A stretch of 64,000 nucleotides of DNA from Paracentrotus lividus. Its lineage: Eukaryota; Echinodermata; Echinoidea; Camarodonta; Echinidae. The notes under the pieces are model-generated. The model saw only the letters and a list, made by a program, of their open reading frames with translations. It had not been told where the DNA came from and did no database searches. The position numbers and the translations under genes were made by a program. This document shows, piece by piece, positions 37,000-47,425 of the stretch; positions within the stretch are counted from its first letter, which is position 1; each line of letters starts with the position of its first letter. The stretch covers positions 45,442,678 to 45,506,677 of the forward strand of contig CALNVZ010002974.1 of assembly GCA_940671915.1 (NCBI GenBank), given 5' to 3'.

Positions 37000-37055
37000 G
37001 ACTGAAATTCCTCCAGGCCTAATAGAGTATGGTCTTTACTCTCCTCTGGTATAAG
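37000..37055 (+). other. Candidate internal exon of an unidentified host gene
   Basis: A pyrimidine-rich stretch ending TTTCTATGCAG (AG at 36998-36999) looks like a good 3' splice site. GTAAGAAAT at 37056 looks like a good 5' splice site, with an alternative GTATAAG at 37049. With phase 1 and the alternative donor, the 49-base exon reads TEIPPGLIEYGLYSPL; with the later donor the frame hits TAA. I do not recognise the peptide. This is the only place in the window where both splice signals flank a short open frame, but such a combination can arise by chance. Confidence 0.25.
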
Positions 37056-37671
37056 GTAAGAAATTATTTAAAAGATTTTTTTTTTTTAATAAAAAAAATA
37101 AAAAAAATAAACCCACTGTGTATGAGGCTGCATTTGCCTCTTACATAATTTTTCTGGGAGAAAAAAGAGGGAAATGTGGAGCCGCATTGCATGTTGCCAA
37201 GATTTCTGTATATGCTTCTAGATTATTCTGAAGTAGTGACATACATGTATCACTACTGTGAGTATAAGAATTCCCACCCACTTTTCCAAAACAAAACTCG
37301 GTTCAAAACTATATGTAAATGGGTCTTAAAAGTTTTACAAAGGGTTAGGGTTATGGAAATGTTTGCAGTTCCCAAGGTATATAACATACAAGGAGTAGAA
37401 ATTGCATTAAAAATGGAGGAACATTTTATGATCAAATTTTTTACTTGAATTTTACATTGCATTTATTATACAGTGCAACCCAGAAAAAACAGATTGCAAA
37501 TGGCCAAGATATTTTTCTCTATAAATGCAATAAAAAGATGAAATATCACATGCACAATTTTAAAGTTCAATCTTTTTTCTTTTGACATCAAAGTTATGGA
37601 AAAAGAATGGATGAGCAAGAAGAGTTTGAAAATCAATGGTATAAACCAATTCGTGCCCAATGGGTGGGCAG
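37056..37671. other. No gene recognised
   Basis: AT-rich. The overlapping short ORFs at 37176-37745 lack any recognisable feature; the one at 37560-37745 runs into the MITE. Confidence 0.45.
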
Positions 37672-37792
37672 GGGGGCGTTTCATGAAAGGACTTGTCGGA
37701 CGTTTTATCCGACAAATTTGCCCTCAGCCAATCAGATGCAAACACTTACTTCAGTGAAAATCAGTGAATAATTGTTTCATGAAATGATCCCC
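37672..37792 (-). mobile_element. MITE with 3-bp target duplication, about 120 bp, copy 1
   Basis: The left end starts GGGGCGTTTCATGAAAGGAC and CTTGTCGGAC and the right end is TTTCATGAAATGATCCCC. AGG flanks both sides. The same family is at 60307-60443, matched through CTTGTCGGACNTTTTATCCG and CAGCCAATCAGATGCAA. The 3-bp duplication suggests the PIF/Harbinger superfamily (inference). Confidence 0.7.
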
Positions 37793-39684
37793 AGGAAGCA
37801 ACAGCCATGCCTAAGAAGGAATGGTTCATTAGCATTTTTTTTTTTTTTTTCTATGTCAGTTTTCATTCATGAAATCTCACAATCATGAGTCTTTCCCTTG
37901 TTATGGACATGTAATTCATTTCTCATTATACTTTGATTTTCACAAATTGGTTTTGATCATTAATTTAAAAAACTTTTTGTGCTCATCCATTCATAGCTCA
38001 TTTGCATTAAAAAATTGAATTTGGTAGCAAAGGAAAGAGATTCTTTGGTAAATGTTGCATTTAATATTTCATTATTTGCTTTCATTTATGGAGGAATGAC
38101 CATTCAGTATCCACTTTATCTGAGACTCCTGCATATTATGTTGAAGTGGACATTTTTGTCGAGATGAACTTGCAAAATTCACAAAAATAAGCACTAATAT
38201 ACAGTATATCATTGCCCAGACGGGGGTTTTCTTGCGGAGCAGACACTTCATTTTATAGCAGACTATTCTCTTCTCAAAATATTTTATGATTTTTTTCCCC
38301 CTACTAAAAAAGCTAGCATTCAATTATTTGTTCACATTTTTATTTTGAAAAGAGAGACATATCTTGTTTCATTTGCTTTCTTACAAAAAGAAAGAGTCAC
38401 CTTGTCTAAATAATGAAATCTGTACAATTACCATGTTTTCTCTCTTATAACAAGCAGTATTGGACAAGGACAATTGCCCAAGCAATATGACAGAAAGGAT
38501 AATGTCCTCGTATAATAACAAAGGCCAGCCCCCTTGCAGTGATTGAATGAAGTTATCCCTGCATTAGAAACATGTTTTTGAGGTATGTATGATGCCAAAA
38601 TATCAAAGCAATTCACAAAATGAGGGAATGGGATTGAAATCTATGAACGAAAATATAATTCCCTAATTGGTATTGACAACCACAAAAAGTACGGCCTACA
38701 TTATAATCTTTGCTGGACTTCCTGCGATGCAAGTATAGGCCTACAATTGTTTTTTACTTTGAGGTTTATAAAGACTTTACTTTTGAAATTTTTAACATTG
38801 TTAAATTTCTTCATTTTTATATAACAAGAGTAGACTGTCAATGCATATTTTATATTTTTACTCTACAATGTTGCGTACACAAAGACCGGCCTAGAAAGTG
38901 TTCTCATATGACGCTGGTCCTTTCTACATTGGTGCCCACGAAGGGTCCTGGCCTGGCACCTGGGTAGGGCCAGGGCCTGTATTCTCTGGTGTGAAAGAAA
39001 ACAATATTGGAAATGAATATACAATGACTAAATACTGAATACTCACTCCCTGTTAAACACTATTTATAAAATCAATGTTCTAAAAGCATCAAGATGTCTT
39101 CCAAATGTTTTATGTTTTTGCATTTTAGATTTTGATATGTGTCATAACCAATATTATCATCGTCGTCCATGATTATTCCTTACAGTATACATCGATTTTT
39201 AGGCTTTTGCATCATCTAGTCTCGTCGTGCAACCATTGTGTATCTATACTTAGACAGTATATCAGCGTTTGTTCGGCTCCATCATTCTATTAGCCTGTGA
39301 CCTTTATGTCTGGTATATGAAGCGAAAATGTGTGTAACAGTATATTCTGATAACTGTATTGTCAGCACTACGCGAGTTCACAGCAGAAAGACAAAGAAAA
39401 ATTGAGCATTGACTTGTGATTTTTATGCACTGTATCAGCCCCCCCCCCCACTTGTCGGCCTAGCTTTTTCTCCACTTTCTTAAACGCTCATTTTGGTCCT
39501 TGTTTAAAGAAAAGTTGAAGTCCTATTGTTTGTGTCAGATTTCTAAGCTTTGTTCTTAATGAAGATTAAAAATACGATAATACATCAAGCTCAATTTAAA
39601 TCAAATTCAAGACCAATAGAATTCATTCATGCAATAACTAGATATGGTTTGATTGAGCAAATTATTGCAGTTTCCATATTTCTG
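37793..39684. other. No gene recognised
   Basis: AT-rich. A short GC-richer patch at 38885-38990 (GGCCTGGCACC, GGGCCAGGGCC) has no coding signature. Confidence 0.5.
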
Positions 39685-39733
39685 TGATTTCTTCAATAGA
39701 ACTATACATTTGCCTACCATTGCTATTCGACCT
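39685..39733. repeat. Left inverted terminal repeat of the DIRS element
   Basis: TGATTTCTTCAATAGAAC then TATACATTTGCCTACCATTG then CTATTCGACCT. The first part is specific to this end and reappears, complemented, only in the left half of the internal complementary region, apart from one base. Confidence 0.9.
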
Positions 39734-41217
39734 TCCCTCCCCGGTTCCCAGGTGATCCAGCTCATCCCCTCGGTCTCCCGAATCCGCCCCTCCAAGCCCG
39801 CGAAATTCTAAACAGATTCACCGCCGCTGAGAAACATTCTCTTTCGTCCTGATTTCCACTCGTTTGCTCTTCCTGCATATTACCCCCCCGGCCCGCCCAG
39901 TCAACCGATACCCCGACTTTGAAACTAGCCGGCGCCTGCAAGAACATATGAACGTGAGGAGCGGGCCCAAGGCAGTTTGACGTATCTAATATCATGCTGC
40001 CTCTAATCGTGCTTCAGGCTCTTTGAGACACTTCTGTCCCACTCGCGATCCAGTCGAGAGTACACGTTCGTGTTAAAGCTTCCTTGTTGGGCCCCAGCTG
40101 CGCAAAAAATAGCGTGTTTTTCTCGCCACCCGCCTTTCAATTATGAGCGCCATTGCTATGGGACTGTCGCTTGACAGCGTGTTAATATTGCGAGGTTTAT
40201 ATTTTCCATCGAGGATTAATCATATGTAGTATTCCCTGAGCATCTCTTGTTTGCCTTTTGGGGTTCTAGCACTAGTGTACTTTGGTGATTAGCCGAGATT
40301 TTGATACGTTTTTTATTATCTCTGAGGTTTCTTTGTGATGACTGTATTATTTCAATTCATCGGGCTTTCAATATCCATCTTCAGACCGATGTAGCTTTAG
40401 TACGTTTTCCGCTCGATATAGTTATATACCATGTTGTCCTAGGGTGTATGTAATACGTGTCGTGGTTTACACACGATTTAGAAGATCGTGCCCTCGCGGT
40501 ATGCATCTATCCGTTGATCCCCTGGATGTGTGTGGTATGGTACTTTTTTGCATAAGGCGCCACCTCGTCCGCCTCCCCGTGGCGATCCCCCTGAGTATGA
40601 CAGAGGTTTTTTGGTGCTCGCTTCTTTTGTTAGACCTGCCTATTTACCCCCTTGTGTATTTAACACTTTTCCTTTCTCTGTTTATATTACCAGATTTCAG
40701 TTTGTCTTTTTTTTAATTCTCGTTGATCTCTCTTCTAAATTAAGATAGAAGCGGGGGAAGAAATTAGCGAGCAGGTGTGTGTTTTCTTCTGAGAAGTCCC
40801 CCCTGCAGGGGGTGAGAGGCTTGTTGTTTGAAGAGGCTTAGCGCCGTCCTCTTCACCACCTCGGATTTGCGGGGGTGAGTATAATTGGGTCGAACACTGG
40901 CGGACAAAACCTCGCTGCTCGGGATCGTCGGTCCCTCAAAGTACGGGACCGTTGATACCTGACAGGTTTGGCAGCGTCCAGGAAAATGACGGCTACGGCC
41001 CTCGTGCCGAGTACGATTATCCTTTGCCCCGTTCGACTAACGGGAGATTTAAAACGGTTATACGGTTTCACAACCGGTGGCCGGTTCACTGGCTAATTCA
41101 GTTCAGGCTGAAGGTGCCGGGTTCATTTCTCTCACGGTGCCGAATCCCATTGTGCCTCAGGCTTCGCCTGGCATAACCGGATCGAGCTCGGTTTCTCTGT
41201 CGAGTTTGACCGGACCG
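39734..41217. other. 5' non-coding region of the DIRS element
   Basis: Moderately GC-rich, no convincing ORF. A short open stretch at 40530-40748 includes HKAPPRPPPRGDPPEYDRGF, which might be a relic of a 5' ORF, but I recognise no domain. Confidence 0.5.
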
Positions 41218-41765
41218 GATATCGGCGCCGTACCCTTAACTGAGGTAATTCGGATCCGCACCCTTAACTGAGGTAAATCGGATCCGCGAGTCGGTTTCCG
41301 TACCGGTTTTGGGGGTGAGTACCATTCAAGACGGACCTATATCCTTGGATAGTAGGCCGCTTGTCGGTTACTCACTAGCCCGGATGACATGTCCAGAGCC
41401 ATCGCTCTGTTACTTGTCGGCGGATATCCGGCAGAGCGGGACGTCCCCGACCATATCCGGTCGCCCACCTTTGGTGGCGGGGGTCCGTCTCTCTCCGTTT
41501 TCAAACGGATATCGGCGCCGTTCCCTTAACTGAGGTAAATCGGATCCGCAAGTCGCTTTCCGTACCGGTTTTTGGGAGTGAATACCGTCCAAGGCGGACC
41601 TGTATCCTCGGATAGTAGGCCGCACGTCGGTTCCTCACTAGCACGGCTGACGCGTCCAAAGCCGTCGCTTTGTTACTTGTCGGCGGGTATCCGGTAGAGC
41701 AGGACGTCCCCGACAAATGTCCGGTCACCACCTTTGGTGGCGGGGGTCCGTCTCTCTCCGTTTTT
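41218..41765. repeat. 290-bp tandem repeat in the DIRS 5' region
   Basis: Two units begin GATATCGGCGCCGT at 41218 and 41508. Each includes CCCTTAACTGAGGTAA, CGGATCCGC, GGATAGTAGGCCGC, TTACTTGTCGGCGG and CACCTTTGGTGGCGGGGGTC. The CCCTTAACTGAGG word is additionally duplicated inside unit 1. Probably a regulatory or packaging-type leader region (inference). ORFs here on either strand are incidental. Confidence 0.85.
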
Positions 41766-42009
41766 AATCTCGGAGTGTGTCCCCTTCCTTTTCGGATACT
41801 ACGTCGGTGAGGCGTGAACGTGTTTCGGATCCCGCTCCGATTTCTGTTCGGAGCCAGGGTCCTTTATAGGCGGGCGTTTCTTTTTGAAGCCAACACCCCG
41901 TCTTCCAAGTCGGTTTCCTTTCGGATCGGCACCACATCTGAGGCGGGCTCTTCCGTAGTGAAGCGTCGTAGACTTGCAGTTCCGGATCCCGATCCGGTTT
42001 CCCGCGCGG

Positions 42010-42826
42010 ATCAGTGCCCCTTTACAGGCGGGCGCTTCGGGTTCAGAGCGACTTTGTTCGTTGCCGAACCCGGATCCGGCTTTCTTTAGGAACCCTGTCC
42101 CCCTCAGGTTGGACACTTCCTTTTCGGGTAGACATCAACTCCCGGATGCCAATCCGGGTAGTTTGGGTGTACCTCCGGAGGTTCGCGAGTGGGTTGAACG
42201 TTACGAGACAGCGAGTACATCACCACTTCCGACTCACCTCTATGGGTGGTTCCCACCCTCCTTGTGAGGAGCTGGATGCTTCCTCGTCAGACTATGAGAT
42301 CTTTTCGGTGGCTGATTCTCACGACTCATGGTTTGAATCTCATCCGACTCCCTTGTACCGCCTTTCGGTTTTGGTTGATACGCGGGATCCCTCCCAGGTT
42401 AATGCTTCGGTGGATATTTCATCCGACGAAGTTGTACCTGAAGTCGTTGTAGAGCTTCCTTTGGCGAAGCGAGTCACAGACTTCGGGTAGGTCGAAAGCT
42501 ATTACGTCTTTTCAGCTTCGAGTACAGGACTTCCTTTTTGAATTCTGACAAATCTGATTTTGAATTTTCGTCCACGAGTTGGGCCTTTCTCCACCAGTCC
42601 GGGCCGAGATTCTTCTGGCCCTTAGGGAGGTTTCTTCTCTCTTGTTTTCTCAGTTTGCGGCTACATCCACCTTGCTGGATAATGCCCGTAGAGTTCATAT
42701 GCTTGAGACTCTTCATATCAAGCAATCCCTCATCCCGGATATGGTCAGGAGATTGACGTGACTTCCCCCTTCCTTTACGGGAGCAACTTGGCAGACGTTT
42801 TGCAATAAGAAGTTGACTCACGTTAG
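42010..42826 (+). pseudogene. DIRS gag-like ORF, frameshifted
   Basis: The protein-like reading passes through at least two frames. 42014-42490 has an acidic serine-rich stretch (ASSSDYEIFSVADSHDSWF) and ends VVELPLAKRVTDFG. 42579-42761 then contains PVRAEILLALREVSSLLFSQ and NARRVHMLETLHIKQSLIPD. The latter resembles the helical region that precedes the basic C-terminus in DIRS gag proteins. The true start cannot be fixed, because the preceding sequence has decayed repeats of GGATCCCG-type words. Confidence 0.55.
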
Positions 42827-44056
42827 AAGGCCCAGGAACTGTCTACATCTATTAGAGATTTTCGTCAGGCCCCATCGTCTTCTAGGTCTGTTATACTTGG
42901 CTTCTTCAAAGCTCCTCTTTTCAGGAAGGGCAAGAAGAAGAAGGACAAGAGGGCTCCCGTTCCTGCCCGGTCTGCCCCGGCAGCTCCTCCTCAGGATCGT
43001 AGGGTAACCTACTTTTCTCATGATTCTTATGATCGACAGGTGTCTTTCAAGACCAGACTCCTCGTCGAGGACGTGGAGATGGTAGGGGATCTTCCCGAGG
43101 TTTCGCGAAGAATCAGCCCTTTTTGTCGGGGCGGGAAGCTTTTTCCAGATGACTTCCCGAGTTCGCTTGGAGATCCGGTGGGTGGTCGACTTCGGAAGTT
43201 TCTTCCGGCTTGGAAGTCGATCACGGACGATGTCTTCGTCCTCTCCGTGATCAAGAATGGACTTCGGATAGATCTAGAAGAGCCTCTTCCAAGGGGTGTT
43301 ATCCGAAATCGATCACCGCCACATTCGATCCTTTTTCAGGAACATATTTTCTCGGAAGAAACTTCACTCCTGAAAAAGGACGCTGTCGGACGGGTGAGGG
43401 ATCACGACTTTCTGTGTCTCTCCCCTGTTTTTGTGATCCCCAAACGTTCAGGCTCGCTCAGGATGATCCTCAATATGAAGAGGATCAACAGGCACATCGC
43501 AAAGTCTCCCTTCAGGATGGACCATCTAGCCTCTATTCTTCCGGCTCTCGGTCAGGACGACTTTGCGGTGTCCCTCGACCTGAGCGATGCCTTTTTCCAC
43601 ATCCCAATAGACCCTTCGTCGAGGGATCTTTTGGGGTTTTGTTGTAGGAAAGGAGACATTTCGCTTCAAAGCCCTTCTTTCGGTCTTCGTCCCGCTCCCA
43701 GAGTCTTCACCAGGGTGGTCTCGGCGTTGATGTCTTTCCTCAGGGGCAAGGACCTTCGGTTTTTCGCATTCTTAGACGATTGGCTTCTCGTCGCCAATTC
43801 GGAGGTCCTGCTTTCACACCATCTTTCGCTGTTAGTGAAAACGACCGAGAGTTTGGGATTCTTGATCAACTGGTCCAAGTCGGAATTCGTTCCCTCCCGA
43901 ACTCCGATCTACTTGGGTGCCCAGTTGGATATCAAGAATCAATTGACTCGGCCGAGCCTTGAGAGGATAGAGGCTCTGGTCAGTCTTACCAGGTCCCTCC
44001 TGAGCATGCGGAGGGTTCGAGCCGAGGTTTGGTTGAGATGGCTGGGTTTTTTTTAG
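42827..44056 (+). CDS. DIRS polyprotein fragment: gag C-terminus and reverse transcriptase
   Basis: Open for about 410 codons from a stop at 42824 to TAG at 44054. It starts with KAQELSTSIRDFRQAP and a basic segment RKGKKKKDKRAPVP, the usual gag/RT junction of DIRS elements. Then come VGGRLRKFLPAWKSI, FVIPKRSGSLRMILN, VSLDLSDAFFHIPI (first catalytic Asp around 43576), FGLRPAPRVFTRV, FAFLDDWLL (the two Asp at 43775-43780) and YLGAQLDI. All three RT catalytic aspartates are present. The frame ends at an eight-T run (44047-44054); the product-like sequence continues in another frame. An internal GTG at 43040 is the nearest start-like codon, but translation from there is not implied. Confidence 0.9.
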   Translation, partial: KAQELSTSIRDFRQAPSSSRSVILGFFKAPLFRKGKKKKDKRAPVPARSAPAAPPQDRRVTYFSHDSYDRQVSFKTRLLVEDVEMVGDLPEVSRRISPFCRGGKLFPDDFPSSLGDPVGGRLRKFLPAWKSITDDVFVLSVIKNGLRIDLEEPLPRGVIRNRSPPHSILFQEHIFSEETSLLKKDAVGRVRDHDFLCLSPVFVIPKRSGSLRMILNMKRINRHIAKSPFRMDHLASILPALGQDDFAVSLDLSDAFFHIPIDPSSRDLLGFCCRKGDISLQSPSFGLRPAPRVFTRVVSALMSFLRGKDLRFFAFLDDWLLVANSEVLLSHHLSLLVKTTESLGFLINWSKSEFVPSRTPIYLGAQLDIKNQLTRPSLERIEALVSLTRSLLSMRRVRAEVWLRWLGFF

Positions 44057-44667
44057 CCAGTCTGGTGGACATCTTGCCAAATTGTCGTCTCTTTATGAGA
44101 CCTTTCCAGCTGCATCTCCTGAAGTTTTTCAGGCCGAACCTCAGCTCCCCTCTGGTCTGGATTTCTTTGACGGTGGAGATCAAGAAGCTTCTCTCTCCGT
44201 GGACGAACCGTACCTTCCTTCTTCAGGGAAAGATTTTCAAAGACCCTCTTCCCTCGTTTTCAGTGACCACGGACGCGTCTCTTCAAGGTTGGGGGGGGGC
44301 CATTGTCAAGGTCGGATGGTTTCTGCCTCACTTCAACGTTCTGGAACTTTTGTCAGTTCTGTTTGTCCTTTAACGTTTTCGCGACCTTTTGGTGGGCCGT
44401 TCGGTGTTGATTCTCACGGACAACACCTCTGTGAAGGCCTACATCAACAAACAAGGAGGGACACACTCTTTGAAGTTGAACGGGGTAGCGTTCCTCCTTT
44501 GGGAATGGTGCAATCGGGAGAAGATCGTCCCGGTTGCCTCCCACTTTCCGGGGGAGGACAATCTGATAGCAGACTTTCTATCCCTGAACAACAGACTTCC
44601 TCGGTTTTACTCCCGAGTCAGGGAGACTTCTGCTTTCTTTCTGGACGCGTTCTCTCTTCATTGGTAG
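44057..44667 (+). pseudogene. DIRS RNase H region
   Basis: In the frame that begins around 44029: LVDILPNCRLFMRPFQ (RT/RNase H connector), VTTDASLQGWGG (first acidic motif), then after an in-frame TAA at 44371 LILTDNTSVKAYINKQGG (third motif with Asp), and PGEDNLIADFLS. These are the RNase H landmarks of DIRS/Ngaro elements. It ends at an in-frame TAG (44665-44667), after which the same frame continues into the recombinase region. Confidence 0.85.
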
Positions 44668-45795
44668 GGGTGGAAGGCGTACGCCTTTCCACCATTCAAG
44701 TTGATCCCTCTGGTTCTCAGGAAGATCAGGGAGGATCAGACAACGGTGGTCTTGATTGCTCCCTACTGGCCGGGTCGGGCCTGGTTTCAGGATCTGTTGC
44801 TCCTGTTAGCAGGGGAGCCGCTGCCCCTTCCGGCCGTACCGGACTTAGTTTCTCTACCGTTGTCGGGGGTTCTACATGCGAATCCATCGCACCTTCATCT
44901 AACTGCATGGCCTCTATCGGCCAGCGGGCTAGGGATGAAGGCTTTTTCTGACCGAGCAGCTGAGCTGCTAGTTGAAAGTAGACTGAAGTCGACTAGGATT
45001 GTATACAATTCGCGCCTTGAGGCTTTCCTGGCCTGGTGCGAACCTCTTGGAGGGTCCCCCAGAGAGGCTCCTTTGCCTCTTATTGCCGATTTCCTTATTT
45101 CTCTGTTCGATAAGGGTAGGTCTCTCTCGACGTTTCGAGGGTATCATTCGGCTTTTTCGGCCATTCTTACTGGTTTTTTGCTTATGGGGGATCGGTCTCG
45201 ACCGCCCCCCACCAGCTCTCGGCGTTGCTTAGGGCCTTTTTCTTAAAACGCCCTATTTCTAAGCCCTTGACTCCAGACTGGAGTCTTCCCTAAGTTTTGG
45301 AGGCTTCGTCCAAGCCACCGTTCGAGCCTTTGAACTCGATTTCCCTGTTAAATCTGTCCATTTAGACAAGCTTTCTCCTAGCATTAGTCTCTGGGCAAAG
45401 GAGGAGTTTCGCTACATGCTCTCTCAATATCACCTGGTCGGATTCGTTGGGAGAGATATGGGGTTCGTCTGATTCCTATCACATCCTTCATTGCTAAGAA
45501 CCAAACAGCCTCGTCGGATTCTATCGAGATCTTCATTCGTCCTCTGACGGGGTTCTCATCTATCAGAGAAGACGAATTCTAGTGCCCCGTCAGGGCCCTC
45601 TAATGGTTCTTCAAGAAGACTGAGAATCAAGGCGGCCTTTTGGCGTTCTGCAAATTCTTTCACCTCCTTTTACCTGAGAGACGTCGCCGCTAGTGAGGGT
45701 GTTTTTCTCCACCGCATCTCTCAAAGCAGCGGCGTCCTCCATAGTTTTCTTAACCGTTATGGTTGCCCTCCCGACTTTTGTCGGTGCTGGTCGTG
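44668..45795 (+). pseudogene. DIRS tyrosine recombinase (YR), broken
   Basis: The linker LIPLVLRKIREDQTTVVL-IAPYWPGRAWF and the YR N-terminal domain (SRLKSTRIVYNSRLEAFLAW, PLIADFLISLFDKG, GYHSAFSAIL) are open to a stop at 45244. The catalytic domain continues in shifted frames: KPPFEPLNSISLL, SFLLALVSGQRRS (likely first catalytic Arg, about 45399-45404), a CPVRAL-like motif near 45580, and AAFWRSANSFTSFYLRDVAA with the likely nucleophilic Tyr at 45671-45673. At least two stops and two frame changes make it inactive. The minus-strand ORF at 45611-45835 is a shadow. Confidence 0.8.
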
Positions 45796-45888
45796 CAATG
45801 GTAGGCAAATGTATAGTTCTATTGAAGTAAATCATAAAAATTACAATCTAATTTATTATTTACGATATAGAAATATACATTTGCCTAC
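45796..45888. repeat. Internal complementary region (ICR) of the DIRS element
   Basis: The left part, CAATGGTAGGCAAATG then TATAGTTCTATTGAAG, complements the left terminus. The right part, ATCATAAAAATTACAATC then TACGATATAGAAATATAC then ATTTGCCTAC, complements the right terminus. The two meet at about 45828-45834, reproducing the junction that would form if the two ends were joined. Confidence 0.9.
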
Positions 45889-46076
45889 ATTCCCTCCCTC
45901 CGTCCCCCTTCCGTTGCAACTTACGGAAGTTTTTGGGGCGAGAGAGTTAGAGGAAGTATAGGATCGCTCGGCCGCATCCTCGTCAATGGAGGGCGCTATT
46001 AATGGGGGGTGGGGGGGGGTAAATAGGCAAATGATAGGGCAAAAATTCGGTGTAAATTTCGGTTTGGGGCGATTCG
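45889..46076. other. DIRS 3' region between ICR and right terminus
   Basis: G-rich on the plus strand, with a G run near 46005-46018. Contains a partial AATAGGCAAATGA word at 46022, a possible degenerate extra terminal copy. No ORF. Confidence 0.6.
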
Positions 46077-46151
46077 AGGTCGAATAGCAATGGTAGGCAA
46101 ATGTATATTTCTATATCGTAAATAATAAAATTAGATTGTAATTTTTATGAT
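46077..46151. repeat. Right inverted terminal repeat of the DIRS element
   Basis: AGGTCGAATAGCAATGGTAG, GCAAATGTATATTTC, TATATCGTAAATAAT and TTGTAATTTTTATGAT. The inner part mirrors the left terminus. The outer part is specific to this end and matches the right half of the ICR except for one extra A. Confidence 0.9.
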
Positions 46152-46540
46152 CAGTGAAGAACAATCATAACTTGCTCATTCAAATTTTTGATTGATGAGT
46201 GAATATCCTTTCATTTGATACTAGTCAGGAATCTTTTCTAAAGTTGAAAGCGCTAAATTTGACATGTACAATGTAGTTCCCCCATACCATACTCAAGTTT
46301 GATGGGACAAGAAGGGAGCCTCCGTTCTTCCTCATCCTCTTTACATCTTTCTCTCTTTTTTTTTTCTGTCTCCTCACCCCTGTCATCTCTCTCTCCCTCT
46401 CTTTCCCTTTCTCAGCTATCTGTCTCTTTTACTTTCAATTTTTATAAATTTTCTACTCTCGTCTCATTGCTCATCTATGTAATCATTTCTAATGAGAATT
46501 TCTGTTTGCTTTTGAGCATAGTTATGTAAGTAACTAAGTT
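46152..46540. other. No gene recognised; CT-rich patch
   Basis: CT-rich at 46330-46440. The ORF at 46299-46529 is a composition artefact. Confidence 0.5.
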
Positions 46541-46790
46541 ATAGGGGCTTGCGCCTTACAAGCTCTGCTTGTTTTGCAAGTCCCTCCGTTTTATTAATTA
46601 ATAATATATTCAACAAATTCCTTTTTTTCTTGTTCATTTCTTGCTTAAATTGTTTACTATACAGATTTTATTTCATACTGAAGAAGTTTGATGACATTAT
46701 ATTTGAATGTATTATTGGGTATGTTTATGTGGAATGTCTATGTTATGTTTGTTTAAAACAGAAATAAATTGGATCTTGAATCTTTAATAC
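46541..46790 (+). mobile_element. Probable LINE 3' end
   Basis: A hairpin, GGGGCTTGCGCCTTACAAG with CTCTGCTTGTTTTGCAAG, is followed by AT-rich sequence ending in AGAAATAAATTGGATCTTG. The same layout (ACAAGCTCTGCTT near the start, AATAAA-like end) closes the LINE fragment at 53.2-53.36 kb. No coding remains. Confidence 0.5.
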
Positions 46791-47189
46791 TTACTGGATG
46801 GGATTCAAGTTCCGCAGATGTTGCCAACAAACTCTTTCATCATTGGATGTCACCCTTTTACATCTCTGTCCTCTCCTCGTTCTACAGATGCATCTCATCC
46901 TGTCCATACTGATGAGGTCAAGACAAAGAGAAACATTTCATTTCATTTATTTGTCCAAAGTAGTACATGTAGATAATTGGTTTGTTCACATTTTGCTTTT
47001 AATTTATCATCTTTTGAATCTACAGAAATACATAGCATAGAAATAGTACAAAGAAATTGAATTCCCCTCTTATAGAATTACAGATTTTACCCCTAATACT
47101 TCCACCTGAGGAACATCACAAATTTGTTTTCAGTAAAAACTCACTTGTAGTTTTTTTTTTTGTTTTTTTTTGTTTTTTGTGACACTTAG
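46791..47189. other. No gene recognised
   Basis: AT-rich; a T/G homopolymer tract at 47150-47180. A CTCGTTCTACAG word at 46881-46892 resembles a 3' splice site, but no matching downstream exon can be defended. Confidence 0.45.
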
Positions 47190-47425
47190 GGGGTGTAACA
47201 CAAAGACTTACGATTGATTAAAAGTTACGATTGATTTTATTCTCGGTTCCCTCATTTGGAAACCAGGTACAGTCATGGATTAGGATTTTGATATGATTAA
47301 GAGTAGGGTTAGGGCTATGGTTAGGATTAAGATCATCCACTTTGGAGCATCCTGTCCATGATGAGGCTAATGAGAAAAAATCAATCGTAACTCTTAATCA
47401 ATCGTAAGTCTTTGTGTTACACCCC
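47190..47425. mobile_element. MITE, about 236 bp, with 50-bp inverted ends
   Basis: The left end is GGGGTGTAACACAAAGACTT followed by ACGATTGATTAAAAG and TTACGATTGAT; the right end is the complement. The interior contains AGGGTTAGGGCTATGG telomere-like words. Target duplication not clear. Confidence 0.8.

Larger units (their letters stand above)
39685..46151 (+). mobile_element. DIRS-type tyrosine-recombinase retrotransposon, full length but decayed (about 6.5 kb)
   Basis: Gene order gag-like, reverse transcriptase, RNase H, tyrosine recombinase, all on the plus strand, is that of DIRS elements. The ends are inverted repeats sharing TACATTTGCCTACCATTG and CTATTCGACCT. An internal complementary region at 45796-45888 joins the complements of both outer ends, as in DIRS1, where it is thought to template a circular intermediate. 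No target duplication is expected for this group and none is obvious. Base composition is richer in G and C than the surroundings, making the boundaries visible. The coding part is broken by at least one frameshift and several stops, so this copy is non-functional as sequenced. Confidence 0.92.

Noticed and set aside
42330-42360. GGTTTGAATCTCATCC considered as a tRNA T-arm/B box
   Set aside because: Lies within the DIRS gag-like frame and has no A box or cloverleaf around it.
46881-46960. Possible 3' splice site followed by ATGCATCTCATCC
   Set aside because: No downstream donor in phase and no conserved peptide; the acceptor-like word alone is common in C/T-rich DNA.
47270-47330. Telomere-like AGGGTTAGGGCTATGGTTAGG
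   Set aside because: Too short and degenerate for an interstitial telomere; it belongs to the interior of a MITE, as does the similar stretch near 3760.
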